Below are positions 52,231 to 61,261 of a DNA stretch of 64,000 nt, in pieces. The position numbers and the translations under genes were made by a program. Position 1 is the first letter of the stretch. Each line of letters begins with the position of its first letter. The notes under the pieces are model-generated. The model searched no databases. It was not told the origin of the DNA and was given only the letters and a program-made list of their open reading frames with translations. The DNA comes from Halomonas litopenaei (lineage in GTDB: Bacteria > Pseudomonadota > Gammaproteobacteria > Pseudomonadales > Halomonadaceae). The DNA lies in the NCBI RefSeq assembly GCF_017303055.1, contig NZ_JAEKJT010000004.1, forward strand, positions 62,001 to 126,000. The letters run 5' to 3'.

Positions 52231-53843
52231 CTGCCACGCAACGCTCAAGCGTGTCCTCCGCCCTGCTGCTGACGCTACTGCTCACCGCCGGCAGCCTGGC
52301 CACGACCGCCCTGGCAGAGCCTGAGTCTTCTGCAGACCCAGCGGCGGCATCAGCGAGCCCTGACGCCGCAGCGGGCAGCGCGAACGCCAACCAGACAGCC
52401 GCTGCACAGCCCCGCGTTGAGGCGAGTCTGTCCGAGGACAGCCTCGCCCCCGGGGAAGATTCAGCGGCGGCATCAGCGAGCCCTGACGCCGCAGCGGACG
52501 GCGCGGACGCCAGCCAGACAGCCGCTACACAGCCCCGCGTTGAGGCGAGCCTGTCCGAGGACAGCCTCGCCCCCGGGGAAAGCAGCGAGCTGCGCATTAC
52601 CGTGCTGGTGCCCACCTGGATGCCAACACCGGTCGAATTCCCCACCCTCGACCAGCCTGGCCTGAGGGTGACCCTGGGCGAGCGCTCGACCACGCCCGTC
52701 AGCCAACAGGTCGACGGCAAGACCTGGTCTGGCGTTTCGCGCCGCTATCAACTGACGCCGCTGAGTGCGGGACGCTTTGAGCTCGGCGGTGGCACGCTGG
52801 ATGTCAGCGTTGCCACCCCAGGCAGCCAGCAGGCCAAGGTTCAGCAGATGGTCCTGCCGCCTATCAGCCTCACCGCAAGCCTGCCCGAGGCCGCCCGTGG
52901 GCTGGAGCCCTACCTGGCGGCGACGCGCATCGACCTGGAGCAATCCCTCGAGATCACCCGTGCCGATGGCGATAGCGAGACGCTGGATGAGATTGATCCG
53001 GACAGACCCCTTGAGCTTGCCCCCGGGGACAGCATCCGCCGCACGGTAAGCGCCACCCTGGAAGGGGGCAGCGCCCTGTTGTTGCCCACGCTGCTGGAGG
53101 CACCAGACAGCAATGATTCAGCCAGCTTCGCTAACCTGGGCGTCTATCCCCAGGCGCCGCGCCTGGAAGAAAGCCGAGGCGGCGGTCGCCGCACCGACAC
53201 CCTGACCTATGTCGCCGAAGCCGGGGGACAGACAGAGCTGCCGGGCGTCACGCTTCGCTGGTATAACCCGATAGAGCAAGAGCTCGATAGCACCAGCCTG
53301 GAGTCGGTCCCGGTGAGCGTTTCGGGTTCCGCCGCGATCGGCAGCCAGCTCAAGAACCGTGCCCCCCTGCTGGTCGGCCTGAGCCTGCTGGCAGCGGTGC
53401 TGCTTGGACTTGCCGTCTGGCTCTATAGTCGTCTGGGGCCCCGCGGACGCCTCTTGCTGGAGCAGCGCCGTCGCCGTCAGCAGGCACACAGGGAAGCCAA
53501 CGGTCATGCAGACCGTGAACGACTCAAGCAGGCCATCGCTGGCCGCGACCTGGTCGCCTGCCGGCGCCACTGGCAAGCCCTTGGCAGCAAGTTGCCGATC
53601 GACAGTCGCGCCCACCAGCAGGTGAATGATGCGCTGGATCGCCTGTGCAGACGAAAGCTGGGCCCGGATACCACGGCGTCGTCAGACCCTGACCCAGGCG
53701 TGGCTAAGGACTGGCAACGTCTTGAGCAGGCGCTCCCTCCCGTGCGCGAGCTTGCACGGCACACGCAGGGAGCCTCCCCCTTTTCCCCTGCTTCCATGAA
53801 GCCCTTGAACCCGATGGCAGAAGTGACTCGACGTAATGCATAG
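52227..53843 (+). CDS. BatD-like protein with duplicated linker
   Basis: A 538-residue exported protein. A signal peptide (SSALLLTLLLTAGSLATTALA) is followed by an Ala/Ser-rich linker containing two copies of a 41-residue unit, then the BatD-type extracellular beta-domains (SELRITVLVPTWMPTPVEFP and RRYQLTPLSAGRFELG). A membrane helix around residue 385 (LLVGLSLLAAVLLGLAVWLY) and a basic cytosolic tail end the protein. This matches the BatD/oxygen-tolerance layout. It overlaps the upstream VWA-TPR gene by 4 bases and the downstream cytochrome gene by 8. Confidence 0.85.
   Translation: MTATQRSSVSSALLLTLLLTAGSLATTALAEPESSADPAAASASPDAAAGSANANQTAAAQPRVEASLSEDSLAPGEDSAAASASPDAAADGADASQTAATQPRVEASLSEDSLAPGESSELRITVLVPTWMPTPVEFPTLDQPGLRVTLGERSTTPVSQQVDGKTWSGVSRRYQLTPLSAGRFELGGGTLDVSVATPGSQQAKVQQMVLPPISLTASLPEAARGLEPYLAATRIDLEQSLEITRADGDSETLDEIDPDRPLELAPGDSIRRTVSATLEGGSALLLPTLLEAPDSNDSASFANLGVYPQAPRLEESRGGGRRTDTLTYVAEAGGQTELPGVTLRWYNPIEQELDSTSLESVPVSVSGSAAIGSQLKNRAPLLVGLSLLAAVLLGLAVWLYSRLGPRGRLLLEQRRRRQQAHREANGHADRERLKQAIAGRDLVACRRHWQALGSKLPIDSRAHQQVNDALDRLCRRKLGPDTTASSDPDPGVAKDWQRLEQALPPVRELARHTQGASPFSPASMKPLNPMAEVTRRNA
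52341..52586 (+). repeat. Two tandem 123-bp units inside the BatD-like gene
   Basis: Unit 1 at 52341-52463 and unit 2 at 52464-52586 are nearly identical, each encoding 41 residues that begin AAASASPDAAA and end SEDSLAPGE plus two residues. The duplicated piece includes the start of the first beta-domain (VEASLSEDSLAPGE), so it arose by copying domain edge and linker together. Confidence 0.9.
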
Positions 53844-56241
53844 ACCCCGTGGCTATTTCTCGACGCGCCCGCCCCTCATTGTCGCTCTGCTCGGCTGGAA
53901 ACAGCGCTCTATCGGCCTGCTGGTGGGGCTGACGGTACTGGTGGCAATGTCAGGACTGGGATTTCCCCCCACGGCTGCGGCCAGTCAACCCCAGGGGACC
54001 TTGCCCACCCTCGCCAGTGCCACCCAGGGCTATGCCCCCGAAGGCAGCTGCGCCTCCTGTCACGAGGCCGAGACCCAGGCGTGGCAGGACTCGGACCACG
54101 GTTGGGCCATGCGCGAGGCCACTCCGGCCAATGTGCTTGGCGACTTTGATGATGCGGTATTCGAGGATGGCGAGGTAAAAGCCCGCTTTACACGTGACGG
54201 CGAGACCTTTCTGGCGACCCTGGAAGGTCCCGGTGATCCCGCCGAGACCTTCGAGATTCTCTACACCTTTGGCTTCTCCCCACTGCAACAGTACCTGGTG
54301 GCTCAACCGGGAGGACGCTTGCAGGGGCTGACCATCGCCTGGGACTCACGCCCCGAGAGCGAAGGCGGGCAGCGCTGGTTCTCGCTCTACCCCGGCCAGG
54401 CCTTCACCCCGGACGACCCACTGCACTGGCGCGGGCGCTATCAGAACTGGAATGCCATGTGCGCCGACTGCCATTCCACCAACCTGGAAAAGCACTACGA
54501 TCTGGAGAGCGACAGCTTCGCCACCACCTGGCACGAGCAGAGTGTGGGCTGCCAGAGCTGCCATGGGCCCGCCCAGTCACACCTGGATTGGGCCGAGCAG
54601 TGGAGCGCGGAGGACAACGCACTGGATGCAGCTCAAGCATCGGCTAATAACGGCGACAAGGGCCTGCCGCTATCACTGAGTGAGATGCCTGGGCCTGAGC
54701 TGGTCGAGCAATGCGCACGCTGCCACAGCCGTCGCCAGATGCTCGGCGCCGGGCCGGTTCACGGGGCTCCGCTGACCGATGCCGCTCTGCCCAGCCTGCT
54801 GAGCGACGGCATGTACCACGCCGATGGCCAGATCGAGGGAGAGGTCTATGTCTACGGCTCCTTCACCCAAAGCCGTATGTATCAGGAAGGGGTCAGCTGC
54901 GTCGACTGCCATGACCCACACACCAACAAGGTCAGGGTCGAGGGCAACGGTCTGTGCATGCAGTGCCACAACCCGTCACCCCCGCCGCGCTTTCCGACGA
55001 TGAAGGCCGCTCACTACGATACGCCGGAGCATCACCATCACGAGCCCGGCAGCCCCGGCGCTCAGTGCGTCAGCTGCCACATGCCGGAAACCACCTACAT
55101 GGTGGTGGACCCCAGGCGCGATCACAGCTTCCGCGTACCGCGCCCGGACCTGGCCGCCGCCACGGACAGTCCCGATGCCTGTACCCGCTGCCATGAGGAC
55201 CTTTCCCCGGAACAGGCAGCCGACCAGATTCGCGACTGGTTCGATGACCAGCGTCGGGCCGCCAGCGAATCCCACTATGGCGTGGCGCTGCAATCGGCCC
55301 GCCAGGGGCGTCCCGAAGCCCCGGACTACCTCAAGGCGCTGATAGATGACAGCGATACCCCTGACATTGTCAGGGCCACCGCCGTCGACGAACTGGCGCC
55401 ATTTGCCAGCGAAGCGCTGCCCACCCTTGAACAAGCACTCAGCGATGACAGTGCTCAGGTCCGGGCTGCCGCCATCCCGGTCTTCGCCCAGGCGCCAGAA
55501 CATGCTCGGGTCGAACTGCTGCTGCCGCTGGTCGACGACCCCCGCCTGGCGGTTCGCGATGAAGCCGTCAAGGCCCTGGCAGGGACCTCGTTGATGGTCA
55601 TGCCCGAAGACCGGCGCGACGCCTTCCTCGAGGCGCGACGGGACTATGAGCGACGCCTGCGCGAAAACGCGGACCTGCCCGGCAATCGCCTCAACCTGGC
55701 GGTGCTGCTGGCACGTACCGCCCGTGAAGACGAGGCCGAAGCGCAGTATCGGGCGGCGCTGGAGATGGACCCCTACTTCCTGCCGGCCCGTGCCAATCTG
55801 GTGACTCAGCTCAGCGCTGAGGGCCGGCGAGAGGACGCCCAGGCGGTGCTGCGCGATGGCATCGATAGAGACGCCATGCCCGCGCCGGACCGTGGTCATC
55901 TGGCCTACCTGCTGGCCCTGTCGTTGTCGGAGAGCGGCAATATGGAAGAGGCGGTGGAGTGGCTGGAGAAAGCCGCCGAATGGCGCCCGGGACACGCCAG
56001 AACCCACTACAACCGCGGCCTTATGCTGGACCGTCTGGGCAGGAAGGACGAGGCCCGGGATGCGCTGATGCAAGGGCTTCGCCAGGCTCCCGGCGATGCC
56101 GACCTGCTGTACGCGCTGGTCTACGTCAACGCTACCAGCGGCCGAATCCCCGAGGCCTTGGCCGCACTGGCGGAGTTGCGAAGGCTGCGACCTGACGACC
56201 CCCGGCTTGGCCAGCTGGAGCGCCAGCTAAGGGCCAACTGA
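53836..56241 (+). CDS. Octaheme c-type cytochrome with HEAT and TPR repeats
   Basis: An 801-residue exported protein. A long basic N-terminus precedes a hydrophobic segment (IGLLVGLTVLVAMSGLGF) that is a signal peptide or anchor. Eight C-x-x-C-H heme sites occur in the first 450 residues, at about 72 (CASCH), 209 (CADCH), 238 (CQSCH), 293 (CARCH), 355 (CVDCH), 374 (CMQCH), 411 (CVSCH) and 449 (CTRCH). HEAT-like helices follow (VDELAPFASEALPTLEQAL), then several TPR units (residues about 610-800). It resembles multiheme proteins annotated as cytochrome c552/TPR. The start overlaps the BatD-like gene by 8 bases, so it is part of the operon. Electron partner and substrate are unknown. Confidence 0.9.
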   Translation: MHRPRGYFSTRPPLIVALLGWKQRSIGLLVGLTVLVAMSGLGFPPTAAASQPQGTLPTLASATQGYAPEGSCASCHEAETQAWQDSDHGWAMREATPANVLGDFDDAVFEDGEVKARFTRDGETFLATLEGPGDPAETFEILYTFGFSPLQQYLVAQPGGRLQGLTIAWDSRPESEGGQRWFSLYPGQAFTPDDPLHWRGRYQNWNAMCADCHSTNLEKHYDLESDSFATTWHEQSVGCQSCHGPAQSHLDWAEQWSAEDNALDAAQASANNGDKGLPLSLSEMPGPELVEQCARCHSRRQMLGAGPVHGAPLTDAALPSLLSDGMYHADGQIEGEVYVYGSFTQSRMYQEGVSCVDCHDPHTNKVRVEGNGLCMQCHNPSPPPRFPTMKAAHYDTPEHHHHEPGSPGAQCVSCHMPETTYMVVDPRRDHSFRVPRPDLAAATDSPDACTRCHEDLSPEQAADQIRDWFDDQRRAASESHYGVALQSARQGRPEAPDYLKALIDDSDTPDIVRATAVDELAPFASEALPTLEQALSDDSAQVRAAAIPVFAQAPEHARVELLLPLVDDPRLAVRDEAVKALAGTSLMVMPEDRRDAFLEARRDYERRLRENADLPGNRLNLAVLLARTAREDEAEAQYRAALEMDPYFLPARANLVTQLSAEGRREDAQAVLRDGIDRDAMPAPDRGHLAYLLALSLSESGNMEEAVEWLEKAAEWRPGHARTHYNRGLMLDRLGRKDEARDALMQGLRQAPGDADLLYALVYVNATSGRIPEALAALAELRRLRPDDPRLGQLERQLRAN

Positions 56242-56342
56242 CGGTCAGGCGTCGACAGACCTCATGAGCGAACAAAGCGAGCGAACAGGGTGAGCGAAAA
56301 AGGCGAGCGGAGACGACATACTCCGCCGCCTTGGCACGCGCC

Positions 56343-58331
56343 TCAGGCGCTGCTGGCATCGACCACCAGTCGGTTGCGGCCTTCCCGCTTGGCGGTATAG
56401 CTGGCCGCATCGGCTCGCTCGACCAGCGCCGCGACATCGACATCACCAGGGCGAAACTCGGTGATACCGAGACTGGACGTCACCCGATACTCGTGGCCTT
56501 CATGCACCACACAGGTCCCGTGAATGGCAGAAAGGATAGCCTCGCCGATGCGTCTGGCCTGAGCCAGGGAACAGCTTGGCAGAAGCACCGCGAACTCGTC
56601 TCCCCCCTGACGGGCAACATGATCACTGCTGCGCACACAGCCCGACACTTCCCTGGCGATACGCTTGAGCATCTCGTCGCCCAGGGGGTGGCCGCCTTCA
56701 TCGTTGATCGGCTTGAAGCGATCCAGGTCGAACAGGATCAGCGCAGAGGGCGTCGACGTCTTGCGCCAGTCCACCATGGCCTCCTCCAGGCGCCGCTCGA
56801 AGCCACGCCGATTGAGTAGTCCGGTCAGCGGGTCATGCTCGGCCTCCCATTGACTCATGGCCTCCTGCTGGCGGCGAGCCGTGATGTCCTTGACGGTACC
56901 CACGAAACCGAAGATATCGTCGTCAATCGCCACCTGGCTGGCATGCACCTCAAGCCACAGCAGTTCTCCGTCTTCACGCCAGTAGCGATACTGACGCAGG
57001 AAGGTCTGACCAGACATCAGGCTGTAGCGCCACAGCTCGATGGCGGACTCGCGATCTTCTGCATGGATGGCCTGAACCCAGGCCGAACGGTCCATGTCAT
57101 CCGGCGAACGCCCGGTCAGCTGCACCAGGGCATCGTTCACATAGGTGATACGGCCCTGGGTATCCGTCACGAACATGCCGATGGGGGAAGACGCCAATAC
57201 CCCGTCCAGAAAGGCTTCACGACCGCGCAGGTCGGCCAGCGCCTTTTCGCGTTCCACCTCGACGGCATTGAAGGCCGAGGCCAGCTGGACCAGTTCCTTC
57301 ATCTGGGTATCCAGCACCACGCGACCGCGGGTGCCCTTGCCCACCTGGGCGATCTGCGACTGCAACTGGTACAGCGGTCGCAGCAGCAGCCAGACCATCC
57401 ATCCCAGCAACGGCAGCAGCAGCAAGGCAATCCCGATGCCCACCGCTCCCAAGCGCTCGAGTAGTCCTCGTAGCGGCGCGAGTACCTGGTTTTCCGGCAG
57501 GAAGACTCCCACCACCCAGTTGGCAGGCCACACCTGACGATAGGACTGGAAGGTCATCTCACCACTGAATGCGGGACCATAGCGCTCTCCCTGCCAACCA
57601 TACAGAGCAAGGTCGAGGGCCGGATTATGATTGAGCTCACCCTCGCGCCCCAATTCCCCCATTACCTGGCGTTGGTCCGGATGGTAGAGCACCTGACCGG
57701 CGGCGGAAAATACCGCAGCGTAGCCGTCATTGCCGATTCTGACTCGACTCAGGCGGCGAAAGATGCCTCCGGCGTTGACTTCCACCACCCCCGCCAGAGC
57801 GCCCTCGAAACGCCCCTCGTCGGACACCAGCGGTACCATGAGCAGAACCAGCGGCAGTCCGATGACGCGTCCATAGATGGGCTCACTGACGTAGGGGCGG
57901 CGCACCTCGCGCATAAAGCTGAAGTACTCCCGGTCACTGATATCAAGGCCCTGGCGCCCTGGCGTAGGCGGCCAGTCGGCGGCTACCTTGCCGGTTGCGT
58001 CCATCACGACCAGAGCATCGAACAGCTCGAGCAGGGCCCCACTATCGCGAAGGGCCTCACTGGAGGCGTCCAGCAGAGCCCGGTTATCACGCAGCGCTGC
58101 CAGTCGACCGAGCATATCGAGCCGGGTATCAATTTCCTCGGTCACCTCATCGGCGATCAGTCGGGTTTCGTAACGCAGGTGGGAAAAGTTGACCTCGCGA
58201 ACCAGATCCTTCCCGGTGTACCAGCCCCAGACCAGCAGAATCGTGATCACTACCAGCCAGGTGGCTGCTAGACCGATCAACATTCTCACTTGTAGTGACA
58301 GCGTTGCCACGACACTGAACAGCTTGGCCAC
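56343..58331 (-). CDS. Membrane diguanylate cyclase (dCache-HAMP-PAS-GGDEF)
   Basis: A 662-residue sensor enzyme that makes cyclic di-GMP. TM1 is at about residues 17-37. An extracytoplasmic dCache-type sensor (to about 285) includes DISDREYFSFMREVRRPYVS. TM2 (GIGIALLLLPLLGWMVWLLL), HAMP and a PAS domain (FLDGVLASSPIGMFVTDTQG) follow, and the GGDEF domain covers about 500-655. The active motif GGDEF is intact near residue 577, and the inhibitory I-site R-S-S-D lies five residues before it, so feedback inhibition is expected. DPLTGLLNRRGFE marks the domain start. Loss of attachment or motility control is the family role; the ligand is unknown. It is monocistronic. Confidence 0.93.
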   Translation of the reverse strand: MAKLFSVVATLSLQVRMLIGLAATWLVVITILLVWGWYTGKDLVREVNFSHLRYETRLIADEVTEEIDTRLDMLGRLAALRDNRALLDASSEALRDSGALLELFDALVVMDATGKVAADWPPTPGRQGLDISDREYFSFMREVRRPYVSEPIYGRVIGLPLVLLMVPLVSDEGRFEGALAGVVEVNAGGIFRRLSRVRIGNDGYAAVFSAAGQVLYHPDQRQVMGELGREGELNHNPALDLALYGWQGERYGPAFSGEMTFQSYRQVWPANWVVGVFLPENQVLAPLRGLLERLGAVGIGIALLLLPLLGWMVWLLLRPLYQLQSQIAQVGKGTRGRVVLDTQMKELVQLASAFNAVEVEREKALADLRGREAFLDGVLASSPIGMFVTDTQGRITYVNDALVQLTGRSPDDMDRSAWVQAIHAEDRESAIELWRYSLMSGQTFLRQYRYWREDGELLWLEVHASQVAIDDDIFGFVGTVKDITARRQQEAMSQWEAEHDPLTGLLNRRGFERRLEEAMVDWRKTSTPSALILFDLDRFKPINDEGGHPLGDEMLKRIAREVSGCVRSSDHVARQGGDEFAVLLPSCSLAQARRIGEAILSAIHGTCVVHEGHEYRVTSSLGITEFRPGDVDVAALVERADAASYTAKREGRNRLVVDASSA

Positions 58332-58400
58332 GAAGGTTGGTCCTCAGGATATGTCAGCGAGTTATCACATCCGTCGTGAATAACATAAATACTACTCCTA

Positions 58401-58437
58401 AACACTCATTTCCTATAACCGAAATAGAAAGGAATCA
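58401..58437. promoter_or_regulatory. OxyR-like site upstream of catalase
   Basis: The core CTAT-N7-ATAG at 58412-58426 matches the central half-sites of the OxyR consensus; the outer half-sites (ACAC and TCAT) match only partly. It lies about 80-110 bp before the catalase start, a suitable place for peroxide induction. Suggestive only. Confidence 0.4.
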
Positions 58438-58507
58438 TTGTTCCCATGAGACATCAGTCTCTATCTTTAAGACGTAGACCGTGATCAGTGAACAATGGAG
58501 ACGCCTC

Positions 58508-59953
58508 ATGACCCGCAAGACCATGACCACCAGCGCCGGAGCCCCCATCGGCGACAACCAGAACAGCCTGACGGCCGGTCCGCGTGGGCCCTTGCTGCTT
58601 GAGGACTACCAACTGCTGGAGAAGCTCGCCCACCAGAACCGCGAGCGCATCCCCGAGCGTACCGTGCACGCCAAGGGCTGGGGCGCCCACGGCACCCTGA
58701 CCATTACCGGTGACATCACTCGCTATTCCAAGGCCAAGGTCTTCACTCCGGGCAGCCAGACGCCGATGCTGGCGCGTTTCTCGACCGTTGCCGGTGAGCA
58801 AGGCGCAGCTGATGCCGAGCGCGACGTGCGCGGCTTTGCGCTCAAGTTCTACACCGAGGAAGGCAACTGGGACCTGGTCGGTAACAATACGCCGGTCTTC
58901 TTTATCCGCGACCCGTACAAGTTCCCGGACTTCATCCACACCCAGAAGCGCCATCCCCGCACCAACATGCGCTCCGCCACGGCAGCCTGGGACTTCTGGT
59001 CACTGTCGCCTGAGTCACTTCATCAGGTCACCATGCTGATGTCGGACCGCGGTCTGCCCACCGATGTGCGTCATATCAATGGTTACGGCTCGCACACCTA
59101 TTCATTGATTAATGCTGACGGCGAGCGCGTGTGGTGCAAGTTCCATTTCCGCACCGCCCAGGGACACCAGCACTTTACCGATGCCGAGGCGGAGGAAGTG
59201 GTCGGCAAGAGCCGTGAAACGACTCAGGAAGATCTCTACAACGCACTCGAGAACGGTGATTACCCGCGCTGGAACGTCTTCATTCAGGTGATGACAGAAG
59301 ACGAGGCCAAGCGCTGCCCCTTCAACCCGTTCGACCTGACCAAGGTATGGCCCCACGGCGACTATCCGCTGATCGAGGTGGGTCACTTCGAGCTCAACCG
59401 CAACGCCGATAACTACTTCGCCGAAATCGAGCAGGCCGCCTTCTCACCGTCCAACAAGGTGCCGGGCATCGGCTTCTCACCGGACAAGATGCTGCAGGCC
59501 AGGGTCTTCTCCTATGCAGACGCCCATCGCTACCGTCTCGGCACTCACTACGAGGCACTGCCGGTGAACCAGCCGAAATGCCCGGTCCACCACTATCACA
59601 AGGATGGCCCGATGCGCTTCTTCGCCAACGGCGAGGCAAACGGCGACGCTTACTACGAGCCCAATTCCTTTGGTGGGCCGCAGGAAGACCCCAGCGTGGT
59701 GGAGCCGCCGCTGCCGCTGGAGGGTGACGCCTGGCGCTATGACCACCGCGAAGGCAACGACGACTACAGCCAGCCGCGGGCCCTGTTCGAGCTGATGAGC
59801 GACGACCAGAGGCAGCGCCTGTTTGGCAACATCGCCCGTCATATGCAGGGGGTTCCAAGCGAGATCAAGGAGCGTCAGCTGGGCCACTTCGAGAAGTGTC
59901 ACCCGGAGTACGCTGCTGGCGTACGCGAGGCTATTGCCCGAGTCGGAGATTGA
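58508..59953 (+). CDS. Monofunctional heme catalase, small-subunit type
   Basis: Decomposes hydrogen peroxide to water and oxygen. From the ATG at 58508 (GGAG eight bases upstream) it has 481 residues, the size of clade 3 small-subunit catalases. Key motifs are the distal His in [13 protein letters not shown], the Asn/Phe pocket in [13 protein letters not shown], and the heme-ligand Tyr in [19 protein letters not shown]-binding residues are plausible but not checked. A KatA-type name is likely but not distinguishable from other clade 3 genes here. No signal peptide is seen. A strong bidirectional terminator follows. Confidence 0.95.
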   Translation: MTRKTMTTSAGAPIGDNQNSLTAGPRGPLLLEDYQLLEKLAHQNRERIPERTVHAKGWGAHGTLTITGDITRYSKAKVFTPGSQTPMLARFSTVAGEQGAADAERDVRGFALKFYTEEGNWDLVGNNTPVFFIRDPYKFPDFIHTQKRHPRTNMRSATAAWDFWSLSPESLHQVTMLMSDRGLPTDVRHINGYGSHTYSLINADGERVWCKFHFRTAQGHQHFTDAEAEEVVGKSRETTQEDLYNALENGDYPRWNVFIQVMTEDEAKRCPFNPFDLTKVWPHGDYPLIEVGHFELNRNADNYFAEIEQAAFSPSNKVPGIGFSPDKMLQARVFSYADAHRYRLGTHYEALPVNQPKCPVHHYHKDGPMRFFANGEANGDAYYEPNSFGGPQEDPSVVEPPLPLEGDAWRYDHREGNDDYSQPRALFELMSDDQRQRLFGNIARHMQGVPSEIKERQLGHFEKCHPEYAAGVREAIARVGD

Positions 59954-59982
59954 TCACCAGAACTGACGACGCATTCACCACT

Positions 59983-60012
59983 AAAAAACGGGCCCCGAGG
60001 GGCCCGTTTTTT
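59983..60012. terminator. Bidirectional terminator between catalase and PPC-like gene
   Basis: AAAAAACGGGCCCC pairs with its complement around a GA loop, ending in six T residues on the plus strand and six on the minus strand. It serves both convergent genes. Confidence 0.92.
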
Positions 60013-60041
60013 ACTCTTTGCCACAACCGGCCCATCGGGGC

Positions 60042-61160
60042 TCAGTTGTCGAGCACAACCTTTAGCTCATAGTTGTTGGGGCCGTCCATCGAACTACCGA
60101 ACTTCTGTCCAGTAACGCGGATGTGGTAGGTGCCCGGGTCCAGCTGGGTGGACAGGTCCACGTTACCGTTAAAGCCTTCACCAGCGCCTTCGGCAACAAT
60201 GCGACCGGAGCCATCCGCCACTTCCATGGTCAGACGATAGGTGTCCTCATCCCCCGGCGGGAAAGTGGAGGTAGTGATGCGCACCTGGCTAGGCTCGGCC
60301 ACGTTGAAGGACAGCACCTCACCGCGAGCACGAATCTTGACATCGGTCTTGACGCTCTGTACCTGACGTTCATCAGGGTTATTGCTGCGTGCTTCACTGC
60401 CGCTGACGCTTTCGGAGGCCCCGGCCCCGGCCGCTGCCGCTGCACCGGCCACCGCAGCACCGCCTGCCGCTGCACTGGTCGCTCCAGCACTGGAGGCAGC
60501 CGCACTGGAAGCCGTCGCGCTTGACGATGCAGCAGACGCACCGCTAGCCGTCGCCGAAGCAGAAGTCGCAGCGGCAGACTGGCCACCCAGGGTCACGACG
60601 GCGTCACGGCTAGTGACAAAGGCGCTCTGATTGCCGTCACGATCAGACCCCACGAACTGCAGCCCGACTCCATCATCGACTTCGATCCGGTTACCCTGGC
60701 TATCCAGTCCCACCACGGCAATGCTGTAGCCATCGCCTGCGCGGCCGCGACGGCCAAAGCGAGTGCCCTTGACCTGCAGCTCATACTTGCCAGGGGTCAG
60801 GCGGCTTTCGAGCTGCAGCCCGCCTTCCTGACCATAGCCCTGTCCGCGAGCGATGACATTACCGGCATCGTCTTGCAGTACGGCTTCAATCTGGTAGGTA
60901 TCCTCGTAGCCGGCGCTGACGCGGCTTTCGAAACGATAGACACCCTCTTCCTCTACCTCGAAATCATGCGCGTGAGGAGTTCCGAACAGAAAGGTCTGGC
61001 TGCGCGCGTCGCTTTCCGGCTTGAAGAAGCCGGTCAGGTCGAGCTGACGATTCTCCTCGCGGAAGCGCTCGGTCATGACGCTATCGGATGCCTGGACGGT
61101 GGAGCTGGCCAGAGCAACGCCAAGCGCCAGCAGCGCCGCGGGTAGGGTGACGTCTTTCAT
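60042..61160 (-). CDS. Secreted two-domain PPC-like beta-sandwich protein
   Basis: A 372-residue exported protein. The signal peptide is MKDVTLPAALLALGVALASS ending TVQA. Two related beta-sandwich domains, about residues 38-170 and 280-370, share the pattern DTYRLTMEVADGSGRIVAEG / DTYQIEAVLQDDAGNVIARG followed by a pattern ending in L-x-P-G-x-Y-x-V/I-x-V-x-G. This resembles bacterial pre-peptidase C-terminal (PPC) domains. Between them, about residues 195-255 form an Ala/Ser/Gly-rich low-complexity linker. No catalytic motif is seen, so it probably binds or scaffolds something outside the cytoplasm. It lies convergent to catalase and upstream of the porin terminator. Confidence 0.7.
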   Translation of the reverse strand: MKDVTLPAALLALGVALASSTVQASDSVMTERFREENRQLDLTGFFKPESDARSQTFLFGTPHAHDFEVEEEGVYRFESRVSAGYEDTYQIEAVLQDDAGNVIARGQGYGQEGGLQLESRLTPGKYELQVKGTRFGRRGRAGDGYSIAVVGLDSQGNRIEVDDGVGLQFVGSDRDGNQSAFVTSRDAVVTLGGQSAAATSASATASGASAASSSATASSAAASSAGATSAAAGGAAVAGAAAAAGAGASESVSGSEARSNNPDERQVQSVKTDVKIRARGEVLSFNVAEPSQVRITTSTFPPGDEDTYRLTMEVADGSGRIVAEGAGEGFNGNVDLSTQLDPGTYHIRVTGQKFGSSMDGPNNYELKVVLDN

Positions 61161-61194
61161 GGATCCTCACATGCTTGCGGTAGAGTGCAGAAAA

Positions 61195-61220
61195 AAAGCC
61201 GATCCCGGAGGATCGGCTTT
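61195..61220 (-). terminator. Intrinsic terminator of the porin gene
   Basis: On the minus strand GCCGATCC pairs with GGATCGGC, and the stem extends by AAA/TTT, with seven T residues after it. It lies 41 bases after the porin stop codon. Confidence 0.9.
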
Positions 61221-61261
61221 CGTTTATAGCGTCACAACGCTAGGGGGTCAAACCTGTTGGA

